Shown here: piece by piece, positions 1-5,434 of the stretch
Numbering within the stretch: the stretch's first letter is position 1
Layout: each line of letters begins with the position of its first letter
Source of the DNA: Deltaproteobacteria bacterium
GTDB taxonomy: Bacteria > Desulfobacterota > Anaeroferrophillalia > Anaeroferrophillales > Tharpellaceae
Direction: 5' to 3'
Length of the DNA stretch: 5,434 nucleotides
Assembly (NCBI GenBank): GCA_013153415.1
Contig: JAADEO010000126.1
Coordinates: 1 to 5,434 of the forward strand
Program-made: the position numbers and the translations under genes
Notes under the pieces: generated by a model
The model's database searches: none
What the model saw: only the letters and a program-made list of their open reading frames with translations
What the model was told of the DNA's origin: nothing

Positions 1-131
1 AGTGCGTCGGCACGAGTTCATCAATTTCAGCACAGTGAGCGCTTAGAAAAACAGAGGTTGAGCGTAAGAAGTGGAGGGGAATTACCCTCTTCAGCCCGGG
101 TCGTAATTTTCCAACCGGACACCACTGGCTT

Positions 132-160
132 TTGACAGAACATTTTCCGCCGATGATTTT
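132..160 (+). promoter_or_regulatory. Possible sigma70-type promoter upstream of xerC
   Basis: A perfect -35 hexamer TTGACA (132-137) is followed after 17 nt by GATTTT (155-160), which matches only three of six -10 consensus positions. The T-rich tract follows immediately. If used, the transcript would start near 167 and give xerC a leader of roughly 90 nt. The strong -35 and correct spacing favour it; the poor -10 argues against it. This is the better placed of two candidates, because the other overlaps the start codon. Confidence 0.3.
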
Positions 161-223
161 TTGTTTTTTTGTGCAGAACTTGACCTGTTAATGTACCAAT
201 CGGGTTCGGTGCCGGACGGAAAA

Positions 224-245
224 AGGTTTGACCGAAACCTAGGTT
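224..245. repeat. Inverted repeat / palindrome before the xerC start
   Basis: AGGTTT (224-229) and AAACCT (235-240) form a perfect 6-bp inverted repeat with a 5-nt loop. It overlaps a second perfect 10-bp palindrome, AACCTAGGTT (236-245). The AGGTT half-site thus occurs three times in 22 bases, twice direct and once inverted. It lies directly against the xerC ribosome-binding region, so it could be a repressor site or an mRNA hairpin that limits xerC translation. The symmetry is visible; any function is inferred. Confidence 0.4.
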
Positions 246-254
246 GAGTATATC

Positions 255-1190
255 ATGACAACTCCGTTGGCCCGATTTATCGCTTACCTTGAAAGTGAAA
301 GACAGCTCTCTCCGCATACGGTACGGGCCTATACCGCGGACATCATCCAGCTGCGTGATTTCCTGGGCGATAGGAAAATCCTCTTTTCAGCGGTCTCGGA
401 GAGACCCTTCTCCGCTTGGCAGCGGGTGCGGGAAGCGCATCTTCTGCAATTCGTGCGGGAGCGAATGAGTCTTGATGAGCCCGCCTCGGTGAGCCGGAAA
501 GTTGCGGCGATCAGGACTTTTTTCGGCTTTCTCGTCAATCGCGGCGAACTGGATGAAAACCCTGCGGCCCTGTTGCGGGCTCCGCGCAAGCACCGTCACT
601 TGCCGGTTTACCTCGAGGAGGAGGAGGTTGATCAACTACTCGATAATATCGCCGGTGACAACGAACTGCATCTCAGGGACCGGGCTATTCTCGAGCTCAT
701 GTACGCCTGTGGTCTGCGGGTATCCGAAGTGGTCGGTCTCGATCGGGCCAATATCGATTTCAGTGAATTAGTTATCCGGGTGGTCGGCAAAGGGCGTAAA
801 GAGAGGATGGTGCCTTTGGGACGGATGGCCGCCAAAGCTTTGGAGAAATACCTTGACCGGCGTTCCCGTCCCCGGTCCGCTGCCGGCGATGCCCTTTTTC
901 TCAACGCTCGGGGCGGCCGGCTCAGTGCCCGGTCGGTTTCGAGCATGGTGCGTAAATACGGTCTTAAGGCCGGCATCCAGAAACAGCTGACTCCGCACGC
1001 CGTGCGCCACTCCTTTGCGACCCACCTGCTGCAGAACGGAGCCGATCTTCGGGTCATTCAGGAACTGCTGGGACACAGCTCTCTGGCCACGACCCAGCGC
1101 TATACCCATGTCGATGTCAAACGTCTGCTGGAAGTATACGATCGGGCCCATCCTCTGGCGACAGCCGGGGAGCGGGACCCGGAGCAATAG
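255..1190 (+). CDS. xerC: Tyrosine recombinase XerC
   Basis: Site-specific tyrosine recombinase of 311 aa that, with XerD, resolves chromosome dimers at dif during cell division. The N-terminal SAM-like DNA-binding domain covers about residues 1-105, with the typical QLSPHTVRAY segment at 17-26. The catalytic domain runs from about 115 to 300 and has the full active site: R155 (GLRVSE), K179 (GKGRKER), H248 and R251 (HAVRH), H274 (LGHSS) and the nucleophile Y283 (QRYTH). An in-frame TAG at 240-242 precedes the start, and 255 is the first ATG after it. The ribosome site is weak (GGTTGAG at 242-248). It is slightly longer than E. coli XerC (298 aa), apparently through extra residues around 40-60. 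XerC rather than XerD is called from the hslV-hslU linkage, as in the codV-clpQ-clpY arrangement; sequence alone separates the two less surely. It is the first gene of the apparent operon. Confidence 0.93.
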   Translation: MTTPLARFIAYLESERQLSPHTVRAYTADIIQLRDFLGDRKILFSAVSERPFSAWQRVREAHLLQFVRERMSLDEPASVSRKVAAIRTFFGFLVNRGELDENPAALLRAPRKHRHLPVYLEEEEVDQLLDNIAGDNELHLRDRAILELMYACGLRVSEVVGLDRANIDFSELVIRVVGKGRKERMVPLGRMAAKALEKYLDRRSRPRSAAGDALFLNARGGRLSARSVSSMVRKYGLKAGIQKQLTPHAVRHSFATHLLQNGADLRVIQELLGHSSLATTQRYTHVDVKRLLEVYDRAHPLATAGERDPEQ

Positions 1191-1203
1191 TCAACGTTTT
1201 TTG

Positions 1204-1209
1204 TGAGGA
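1204..1209 (+). promoter_or_regulatory. Ribosome-binding site of hslV
   Basis: TGAGGA lies 9 nt before the hslV ATG at 1219, within the 28-nt gap after the xerC stop codon. It supports that start. The gap also has a six-T run (about 1196-1201) but no preceding stem, so no terminator separates xerC from hslV. Confidence 0.6.
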
Positions 1210-1218
1210 TTTTAGACA

Positions 1219-1776
1219 ATGTTCAAAGGAACGACCATCCTGGCCGTGCGTCGGGGAGAGAAAGTGGCCCTGGGTGGTGACGGCCAGGTGACCCTGGGAG
1301 ATACGGTGATGAAACATGGCGCCCGCAAGGTGCGCTGGCTCTACGACGAGCAGGTTCTGGCCGGTTTCGCCGGTTCCACCGCCGACGCTTTTACCCTCTT
1401 TGAACGTTTCGAGGAAAAACTCGATCTTTTCAATGGCAACCTGACCCGGGCGGCGGTCGAGATGGCCAAGGACTGGCGCATGGACAAGATGCTGCGCCGG
1501 CTCGAGGCCCTGCTGATCGTTGCCGACGAAGAGCATATCTTCGTCATCTCCGGCAACGGCGATGTCATCGAGCCCGACGATTCGATCGTCGGCATCGGTT
1601 CCGGCGCTCCTTATGCCGAGGCCGCGGCCCGGGCCCTGTTCCGCTATTCGGAGCTGCCGGCCGATGAAATTGTCAAGGCGGCCATGAAGATTACCGCGGA
1701 GATCTGTATCTACACCAATGATCGTTTAACCCTGGAGGTCCTGCCCAAAGAGCCGGCACCGGAGGATGAGAACTAA
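1219..1776 (+). CDS. hslV: ATP-dependent protease subunit HslV (ClpQ)
   Basis: Proteolytic subunit of the cytoplasmic HslUV protease, a double-hexamer N-terminal-nucleophile threonine peptidase related to the proteasome beta subunit. The 185-aa product begins MFKG followed by TTILAVRR; removal of the first four residues would expose catalytic Thr5. Counted from that Thr, D21 (GGDGQ), K37 (ARKVR) and S128 (GIGSGAPY) fall at 17, 33 and 124, the positions of the E. coli active-site residues, so the enzyme looks intact. Other family blocks are AGFAGSTADAFTLFERFE (49-66), KDWRMDKMLRRLEALL (84-99) and EICIYTND (161-168). The usual GSGGPY is GSGAPY here, a mild change. The C-terminus has a short acidic tail beyond the E. 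coli length (176 aa). Its partner hslU starts one base after the stop codon, which implies coupled translation and fits their obligate complex. Confidence 0.97.
   Translation: MFKGTTILAVRRGEKVALGGDGQVTLGDTVMKHGARKVRWLYDEQVLAGFAGSTADAFTLFERFEEKLDLFNGNLTRAAVEMAKDWRMDKMLRRLEALLIVADEEHIFVISGNGDVIEPDDSIVGIGSGAPYAEAAARALFRYSELPADEIVKAAMKITAEICIYTNDRLTLEVLPKEPAPEDEN
1761..1765 (+). promoter_or_regulatory. Ribosome-binding site of hslU inside the hslV end
   Basis: GGAGG sits in the last codons of hslV. It directly abuts an in-frame ATG at 1766, leaving no spacer, and is 12 nt from the ATG at 1778. Zero spacing makes 1766 an unlikely start; 12 nt is long but workable, and helped by ribosomes terminating at 1774-1776. 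Confidence 0.45.
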
Positions 1777-1777
1777 G

Positions 1778-3211
1778 ATGTCAACTTTGACTCCCAAAGA
1801 GATCGTAACCGAACTCGACAAGTATATCGTCGGTCAGGCCGAGGCCAAACGAGCTGTGGCCATCGCCCTGCGCAATCGCTGGCGGCGCCAGCAGGTCGAT
1901 CCCCTTCTCAGGGATGAGATCGCCCCCAAGAATATCATCATGATCGGTCCCACCGGGGTCGGCAAGACCGAGATCGCCCGCCGCCTGGCCAAGCTCGCGA
2001 AGGCGCCTTTCATCAAGCTCGAGGCCTCCAAATTCACCGAGGTCGGTTATGTCGGACGGGACGTGGAATCGATCGTCCGCGATCTCATGGAACTGGCCGT
2101 GACCATGGTCAAGCAGGAGGAGACCGAAAGGGTCCGGGCCAAGGCCCGCGAGTCGGCCGAAGAGGCTTTGCTCGATCTCTTGTTGCCGCCGATCAAGGCC
2201 GAGGCTCCGCCCCGGCCGGAACCCGAAAGCAGCGATGACGACAATATCATTGCCCTGCCGGCCGACGGCGGCTACGCCGAGTTCGAACTGCCGCGGGATG
2301 ACGAAGCCGAACGCCAGGCCGAGGAGCGTCAGCTCAAGACCCGGGAGAAGCTGCGTAAGCTCTTCCGTCAGGGCCGTCTCGACGACCGCATGGTCGAGAT
2401 CGAGATCACCCAGCAGGCGACCCCGGTGGTCGAGATCTTTTCGGCCGGCGGTTTCGAAGAGATGGATATCAACATCAAGGATATGTTCGAAAACCTCCTG
2501 CCCAAGCAGACCAAGCGCAAGAAGGTCAAAGTGCCTGAAGCCTACGAGATGCTGATCGAGCGCGAAGCCCAGCGCATGGTCGACATGGACAAGGTCGTGG
2601 CCGAGGCCCGCGACCGGGTCGAGCAGAACGGCATCGTCTTTCTCGACGAGATCGACAAGGTCGTGGGCCGGGAAGGGACCTCGACTCCGGATGTCTCCCG
2701 CGAGGGTGTGCAGCGCGACCTGTTGCCGATCGTCGAGGGTTCTTCGGTCAACACCAAGTACGGTATCATCAAAACCGACCATATCCTCTTTATTGCCGCC
2801 GGGGCTTTCCACGGCACCAAGCCTTCCGACCTGATCCCCGAGTTCCAGGGGCGTTTCCCGATCCGGGTCGAGCTCGATTCGCTGGATAAGGACGATTTCA
2901 TCCGTATCCTGACCGAACCCCGCAACGCCCTGATCCGTCAGTATGTCGAACTGATGAAAACTGAGGGTGTGACTTTGGAGATCGGCGAGGACGCGATCGA
3001 GAAACTGGCCGAGATCGCCTGTCTGACCAACGAGCGGCACGAGAATATCGGCGCCCGCCGCCTCCACACGGTGCTCGAGTGCCTGCTCGACGAGGTTTCA
3101 TTCAACGCTTCCGAAATGAACGGCGTTACCGTCAGAATCGACGCCAAGGAGGTCGCCCGTAAACTCGACGAGGTGGTCGAAGACGAAGACCTGGCCCGGT
3201 ATATCCTCTAG
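1778..3211 (+). CDS. hslU: ATP-dependent protease ATPase subunit HslU (ClpY)
   Basis: AAA+ unfoldase of 477 aa that forms the hexameric cap of HslUV and feeds substrates into HslV. Motifs, numbered from the start used here: family N-terminus TPKEIVTELDKYIVGQ (4-19), Walker A GPTGVGKT (57-64), pore loop GYVG (90-93), Walker B VFLDEID (287-293), the DVSREGVQRDLLPIVEG block (305-321), GRFPIRVEL with a probable arginine finger (358-366), sensor 2 GARRL (425-429) and the C-terminal EDLARYIL that docks into HslV pockets. The I-domain (about 106-240) is longer than in E. coli HslU (443 aa in all) because of a Pro- and Asp/Glu-rich stretch near 137-186. I chose ATG 1778 because homologues begin MSxxTPxEIV; ATG 1766 would add four residues and overlap hslV by 11 nt. 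It forms one unit with hslV. Confidence 0.97.
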   Translation: MSTLTPKEIVTELDKYIVGQAEAKRAVAIALRNRWRRQQVDPLLRDEIAPKNIIMIGPTGVGKTEIARRLAKLAKAPFIKLEASKFTEVGYVGRDVESIVRDLMELAVTMVKQEETERVRAKARESAEEALLDLLLPPIKAEAPPRPEPESSDDDNIIALPADGGYAEFELPRDDEAERQAEERQLKTREKLRKLFRQGRLDDRMVEIEITQQATPVVEIFSAGGFEEMDINIKDMFENLLPKQTKRKKVKVPEAYEMLIEREAQRMVDMDKVVAEARDRVEQNGIVFLDEIDKVVGREGTSTPDVSREGVQRDLLPIVEGSSVNTKYGIIKTDHILFIAAGAFHGTKPSDLIPEFQGRFPIRVELDSLDKDDFIRILTEPRNALIRQYVELMKTEGVTLEIGEDAIEKLAEIACLTNERHENIGARRLHTVLECLLDEVSFNASEMNGVTVRIDAKEVARKLDEVVEDEDLARYIL

Positions 3212-3230
3212 CGCCGGACCCACTATCAGC

Positions 3231-3236
3231 AGGTGG
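3231..3236 (+). promoter_or_regulatory. Ribosome-binding site that decides the argB start
   Basis: AGGTGG lies 5 nt before ATG 3242. The alternative in-frame GTG at 3233 is inside this site and has no ribosome site of its own at a suitable distance, so 3242 is preferred. Confidence 0.6.
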
Positions 3237-3241
3237 AAAAC

Positions 3242-4123
3242 ATGCAGAAATATCTTGAAAAAGCGGCGATTCTCAGTGAATCACTGCCCTATATCCGCAA
3301 GTTCTACGGCAAGACCCTGGTCATCAAGTACGGTGGTCATGCCATGGTCGATGAGGGTCTGCAGGAGTCCTTCGCCAAGGATATCGCTCTGCTCAAGTTC
3401 ATCGGCATCAATCCGGTGATCGTGCACGGCGGCGGGCCCCAGATCGGCCGGGTCCTGGAGCGGATGGGGATCGAAAGCTCGTTCGTCCAGGGGATGCGGG
3501 TCACCGATCAGGATACCATGGACGTGGTCGAGATGGTTCTGGTCGGTAAGGTCAACAAGAATATCGTCAATCTCATCAATCAGCACGGCGGCAACGCCGT
3601 CGGCCTCTCCGGCAAGGACGGTCATCTGCTCGAGGCCGAGAAACTGCTGATGTACGATACCCCCAAGGCCGACCGGCCGCCGGAGATCATCGATGTCGGC
3701 AAGGTCGGGCGGGTGGCCAAGATCAATCCCGCGATTCTCAGCCGGCTCGATGAAGCCGGTTTCATCCCGGTGATCGCCCCGGTCGGGGTCGATGCCGCCG
3801 GCGAGACCTATAACATCAATGCCGATCTCGTGGCCGGGGCCATGGCCGCGGCTTTACAGGCTGAAAAACTGGTGCTGCTCACCGATGTCCCCGGGGTCAG
3901 CGATGCTGCGGGCAAGCTTTTAAGCAGTATCAACCGCCGCCAGGTCGAGGAGATGGTGGCTGATGGGGTGATCAAGGGCGGCATGCTGCCCAAGATCAGC
4001 TGTTGCCTCGATGCTCTCGAGGCCGGGGTCGCCAAGGCTCACATCATCGATGGTCGCCAGCCCCATTGCCTGCTGCTCGAGATCTTCACCACCGAGGGTG
4101 TCGGGACTGAGATCCTGGTCTGA
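3242..4123 (+). CDS. argB: Acetylglutamate kinase ArgB
   Basis: Phosphorylates N-acetyl-L-glutamate with ATP, the second step of arginine biosynthesis in the cytoplasm. The 293-aa protein has the amino acid kinase fold: K29 in VIKYGGHAM (27-35), the glycine loop VHGGGPQI (61-68), R86 in GMRVTD for substrate binding, YNINAD (190-195, N191 and D195), LLTDVPGV (212-219) and GGMLPK with K251 (246-251). These correspond to the catalytic and binding residues of E. coli NAGK. An extra N-terminal helix (about 1-21) precedes the first strand, and the C-terminus has the HIIDGRxxHxLLLEIFTxxGxGTEI pattern. Both are features of hexameric, arginine-inhibited NAGKs, so feedback inhibition by arginine is likely (inference). 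A GTG at 3233 would add three residues but overlaps the ribosome site. The gene follows hslU by 30 nt without a visible terminator; no other arg gene is in the window. Confidence 0.96.
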   Translation: MQKYLEKAAILSESLPYIRKFYGKTLVIKYGGHAMVDEGLQESFAKDIALLKFIGINPVIVHGGGPQIGRVLERMGIESSFVQGMRVTDQDTMDVVEMVLVGKVNKNIVNLINQHGGNAVGLSGKDGHLLEAEKLLMYDTPKADRPPEIIDVGKVGRVAKINPAILSRLDEAGFIPVIAPVGVDAAGETYNINADLVAGAMAAALQAEKLVLLTDVPGVSDAAGKLLSSINRRQVEEMVADGVIKGGMLPKISCCLDALEAGVAKAHIIDGRQPHCLLLEIFTTEGVGTEILV

Positions 4124-4125
4124 CC

Positions 4126-5286
4126 ATGCCGTTGCTCGAAGGTCGCCATCAGATCGTGGTGCCGTGTTCCCCGGGGATCGCTCCTCTTCTCAGCCGTGAG
4201 ATCCGGGCCCAGAAACTGCCGGTCCTCGAGGAGCTGGCGACTTCGGTGACCACCCGGGGTGATTTCCACGCGGTCCTGAAACTCAATCTTCATCTGCGCT
4301 GCGGTCAGCGGGTCCTCTGGCGCCTGGCTGCCTTCAAAGCCGAAGATGCCGATCAGCTCTATGCCGGGCTGATGCCGCTGCCCTGGGAGGAGCTGATTCC
4401 GGCGGACGGCTATTTCACTGTCACTTCGATCGTCGACAACCCCACCATCCGTGATAATCGTTTCGCCAACCTGCGGGTCAAGGATGCCATCGTCGATCGC
4501 ATCCGCAAACGCTGCGGCCGGCGGCCCGATTCCGGTCCCCGCCGGGACCGGCTGGTCTTCTACCTTTTCTGGCGGGGCGACGAGGTGCGCATCTATCTCG
4601 ACACCTCGGGACCGACCCTGGCCCGGCGCGACTACCGGCTCGATCCCGGCAAGGCCCCTTTGCGCGAGACCCTGGCCGCGGCCCTGGTCCTGACTTCGGG
4701 CTGGGAGGGGAAGGGGAGTTTCCTCAACCCCATGTGCGGCAGCGGCACCCTGGCCATCGAAGCCGCCCTGCTGGCCCGGAATATCCCGCCCGGGCTGTTG
4801 CGCCAGGAGTACTCCTTTCAATTTCTCAAGGATTATAAGAACCGGGAATGGCGGACGCTCAAGGCTGAAGCCCGGCGCCGGACCCGGCCCGACCGCAGGC
4901 TGCGCATTATCGCTTCCGATATCGACCCGGCGATGATCAGGCTCGCCCGGGAGAACGCGGAGCGGGCCGGAGTCGGGGAGGTGATCGAATTCATCGAGTG
5001 CGATTTTGCCGCCACCCCGGTTCCAGAGGGCGGTGGCGTGGTGCTCTGCAATCCCGAATATGGCAGCCGTCTCGGGGCCGAGGAGGAGCTGAAAAAGACC
5101 TATCGCCGCCTTGGCGATTTTTTCAAGCAACGGGCTGCGGGCTATACCGCCTGGGTTTTCAGTGGCAATCCCGCACTGATGGCGGAGGTCGGCCTGCGGC
5201 CGGCGCAACGCTTCAAATTCGATAACGGTGGCATCCCCTGCGAACTGGCTTCCTATCCGCTCTATAGCGGCAGCCTGCCAGCTTAA
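4126..5286 (+). CDS. THUMP-domain class I SAM-dependent RNA methyltransferase (RlmL/YpsC-like)
   Basis: Probable 23S rRNA guanine-N2 methyltransferase of the COG0116 family, 386 aa. This is the size of stand-alone YpsC-type proteins and about half of E. coli RlmL (702 aa), which is fused to an RlmK half missing here. A THUMP-containing N-terminal part (about 45-165) ends in the family block RRDYRLDPGKAPLRE (167-181). The Rossmann methyltransferase domain follows, with motif I FLNPMCGSGTLAIEAA (199-214) for SAM, an acidic strand end ASDIDPAM (263-270), CDF at 292-294 and motif IV CNPEYG (308-313). Motif IV is NPEY rather than the usual NPPY. The ATG lies 2 nt after the argB stop with no strong ribosome site, which suggests translation by reinitiation from argB. 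Family assignment is firm; the exact target base (m2G2445 in E. coli RlmL) is inferred. Confidence 0.9.
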   Translation: MPLLEGRHQIVVPCSPGIAPLLSREIRAQKLPVLEELATSVTTRGDFHAVLKLNLHLRCGQRVLWRLAAFKAEDADQLYAGLMPLPWEELIPADGYFTVTSIVDNPTIRDNRFANLRVKDAIVDRIRKRCGRRPDSGPRRDRLVFYLFWRGDEVRIYLDTSGPTLARRDYRLDPGKAPLRETLAAALVLTSGWEGKGSFLNPMCGSGTLAIEAALLARNIPPGLLRQEYSFQFLKDYKNREWRTLKAEARRRTRPDRRLRIIASDIDPAMIRLARENAERAGVGEVIEFIECDFAATPVPEGGGVVLCNPEYGSRLGAEEELKKTYRRLGDFFKQRAAGYTAWVFSGNPALMAEVGLRPAQRFKFDNGGIPCELASYPLYSGSLPA

Positions 5287-5330
5287 GGCTTGTCAGAGTC
5301 TGAAGGCAGCTTTTCCCGGTGAATCCCGGC
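5287..5330. other. Gap after the methyltransferase, no clear terminator
   Basis: A short palindrome TCAGA-G-TCTGA (5293-5303) and four T at 5311-5314 are present, but the stem would be only four base pairs and the T-run is separated from it. Another hairpin-capable repeat (CCGCT 5257-5261, AGCGG 5266-5270) lies inside the coding end and lacks a T-run. Neither is convincing as a terminator, so operon transcription may end weakly here or read into the tRNA. Confidence 0.3.
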
Positions 5331-5359
5331 TTGACAGCCCGGATCCTATTTGATACATA
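5331..5359 (+). promoter_or_regulatory. Sigma70-type promoter of tRNA-Leu
   Basis: A perfect TTGACA (5331-5336) is followed after 17 nt by TACATA (5354-5359), with a TG at 5351-5352 in the extended -10 position. The next bases, CCGACC (5360-5365), make a GC-rich discriminator of the kind seen in stable-RNA promoters under ppGpp (stringent) control. Transcription would begin near 5366, leaving about a 5-nt leader for RNase P to remove before the tRNA at 5371. The consensus -35, exact spacing and position make this the best promoter in the window. Confidence 0.7.
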
Positions 5360-5370
5360 CCGACCCCCGT

Positions 5371-5434
5371 GCCGGAGTGGTGAAACTGGTAGACGCACGG
5401 GACTCAAAATCCCGCGGGGGCGACCCCGTGTCGG
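5371..5434 (+). tRNA. tRNA-Leu (CAA), partial at the window end
   Basis: This is the 5' part of a class II tRNA. The acceptor strand GCCGGAG (5371-5377) is followed by a D-stem GTG/CGC (5380-5382 with 5394-5396) around a GG-containing D-loop. The anticodon stem CGGGA/TCCCG (5398-5402 with 5410-5414) holds the loop CTCAAAA, with anticodon CAA at 5405-5407, which reads the UUG leucine codon. The long variable arm CGGGG/CCCCG (5415-5419 with 5424-5428) is typical of Leu tRNAs. The window ends at GTCGG, the 5' side of the T-stem. The T-loop, the second T-strand, the acceptor 3' strand and any encoded CCA (roughly 20-25 bases) lie beyond the window. Layout and many bases match E. coli tRNA-Leu(CAA). 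Confidence 0.95.

Larger units (their letters stand above)
1..254. other. Non-coding region upstream of xerC
   Basis: No reading frame here is convincing on either strand, and base composition is visibly more AT-rich than in the genes that follow. One + frame is open from the window edge and stops at TAG 44-46; it could be the last 14 codons of an upstream gene, but it is too short to recognise. A hairpin-capable repeat (GAGGG at 74-78, CCCTC at 85-89, 6-nt loop) has no T-run after it, so I do not call it a terminator. A T-rich tract lies at 157-170 (six T, one G, seven T). Three TTGAC hexamers start at 132, 180 and 228. The region probably contains the promoter for the downstream operon. Confidence 0.6.

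Noticed and set aside
2..46. Possible last codons of an upstream gene ending in TAG at 44-46
   Set aside because: Fourteen codons from the window edge cannot be recognised, and another frame stays open even longer, so it was not called.
74..89. Hairpin-capable repeat GAGGG/CCCTC as a terminator
   Set aside because: Only five strong pairs and no T-run downstream on either strand.
155..170. T-rich tract as a rho-independent terminator tail
   Set aside because: No GC-rich stem lies directly before it; better read as AT-rich promoter-region sequence.
1..254. dif site or CIRCE operator near xerC/hslVU
   Set aside because: I looked for the XerC/XerD arm pattern and for TTAGCACTC with its inverted partner and found neither.
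27..317. 96-codon open frame on the - strand over the upstream region and xerC start
   Set aside because: No recognisable motif, and it overlaps the xerC start and the promoter-like sequences. The AT-rich stretch looks intergenic, so this is probably a chance frame.
288..317. CTTGAAA followed by CCGCAT as a heat-shock (sigma32) promoter for hslVU
   Set aside because: The spacer is 17 nt, longer than sigma32 promoters allow, and the site lies inside xerC about 900 bases before hslV.
1781..3067. 428-codon open frame on the - strand opposite hslU
   Set aside because: It is a mirror of the GC-ending codons of hslU. Its translation is low-complexity (rich in Leu, Asp, Gly) with no recognisable domain, while the + strand has every HslU motif.
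3233..3241. GTG 3233 as the argB start
   Set aside because: It falls inside the AGGTGG ribosome site, and ATG 3242 has proper spacing and fits homologue N-termini.
4039..5208. 389-codon open frame on the - strand opposite the methyltransferase
   Set aside because: Same mirror effect of codon bias; the translation is rich in Gly, Pro and Ala without family motifs, and the + strand gene is clear.

Overview
The window is a tightly packed, single-direction (+ strand) stretch of GC-rich bacterial chromosome with five core-genome genes and the start of a tRNA gene. The order is xerC (tyrosine recombinase), hslV (protease subunit), hslU (AAA+ unfoldase), argB (N-acetylglutamate kinase), a THUMP-type SAM-dependent RNA methyltransferase (RlmL/YpsC-like), then tRNA-Leu(CAA), which is cut by the window end. 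The xerC-hslV-hslU order also occurs in Firmicutes (codV-clpQ-clpY). Strong GC-ending codons, the N-terminal-helix type of ArgB and an argB gene directly after hslU point to a deltaproteobacterium of the Desulfuromonadales/Geobacter type. That taxonomic reading rests on remembered gene order and protein resemblance, not on a search.

Layout: bases 1-254 hold no convincing gene. This stretch is more AT-rich than the rest and has a T-rich tract, three TTGAC hexamers and a small inverted repeat just before xerC. From 255 to 5286 the coding is almost continuous. Gaps are 28 nt (xerC-hslV), 1 nt (hslV-hslU, using the family-typical HslU start), 30 nt (hslU-argB) and 2 nt (argB-methyltransferase). 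No rho-independent terminator is visible between genes, so one operon transcript is likely. After the methyltransferase, an 84-nt gap carries a good sigma70-type promoter with a GC-rich discriminator, placed just upstream of the tRNA.

Function: HslV and HslU together form the ATP-dependent HslUV protease. XerC, normally with XerD, resolves chromosome dimers at dif. ArgB carries out the second step of arginine biosynthesis and has the layout of arginine-inhibited hexameric enzymes. The methyltransferase probably modifies 23S rRNA. Apart from HslU-HslV the genes are functionally unrelated housekeeping genes that share transcription.

I found no undescribed system, mobile element or CRISPR array. 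The points worth a second look are small: a long acidic insertion in the HslU I-domain, an NPEY instead of NPPY motif in the methyltransferase, promoter/operator-like symmetry over the xerC start, and a repeat between the tRNA leader and its own variable arm.
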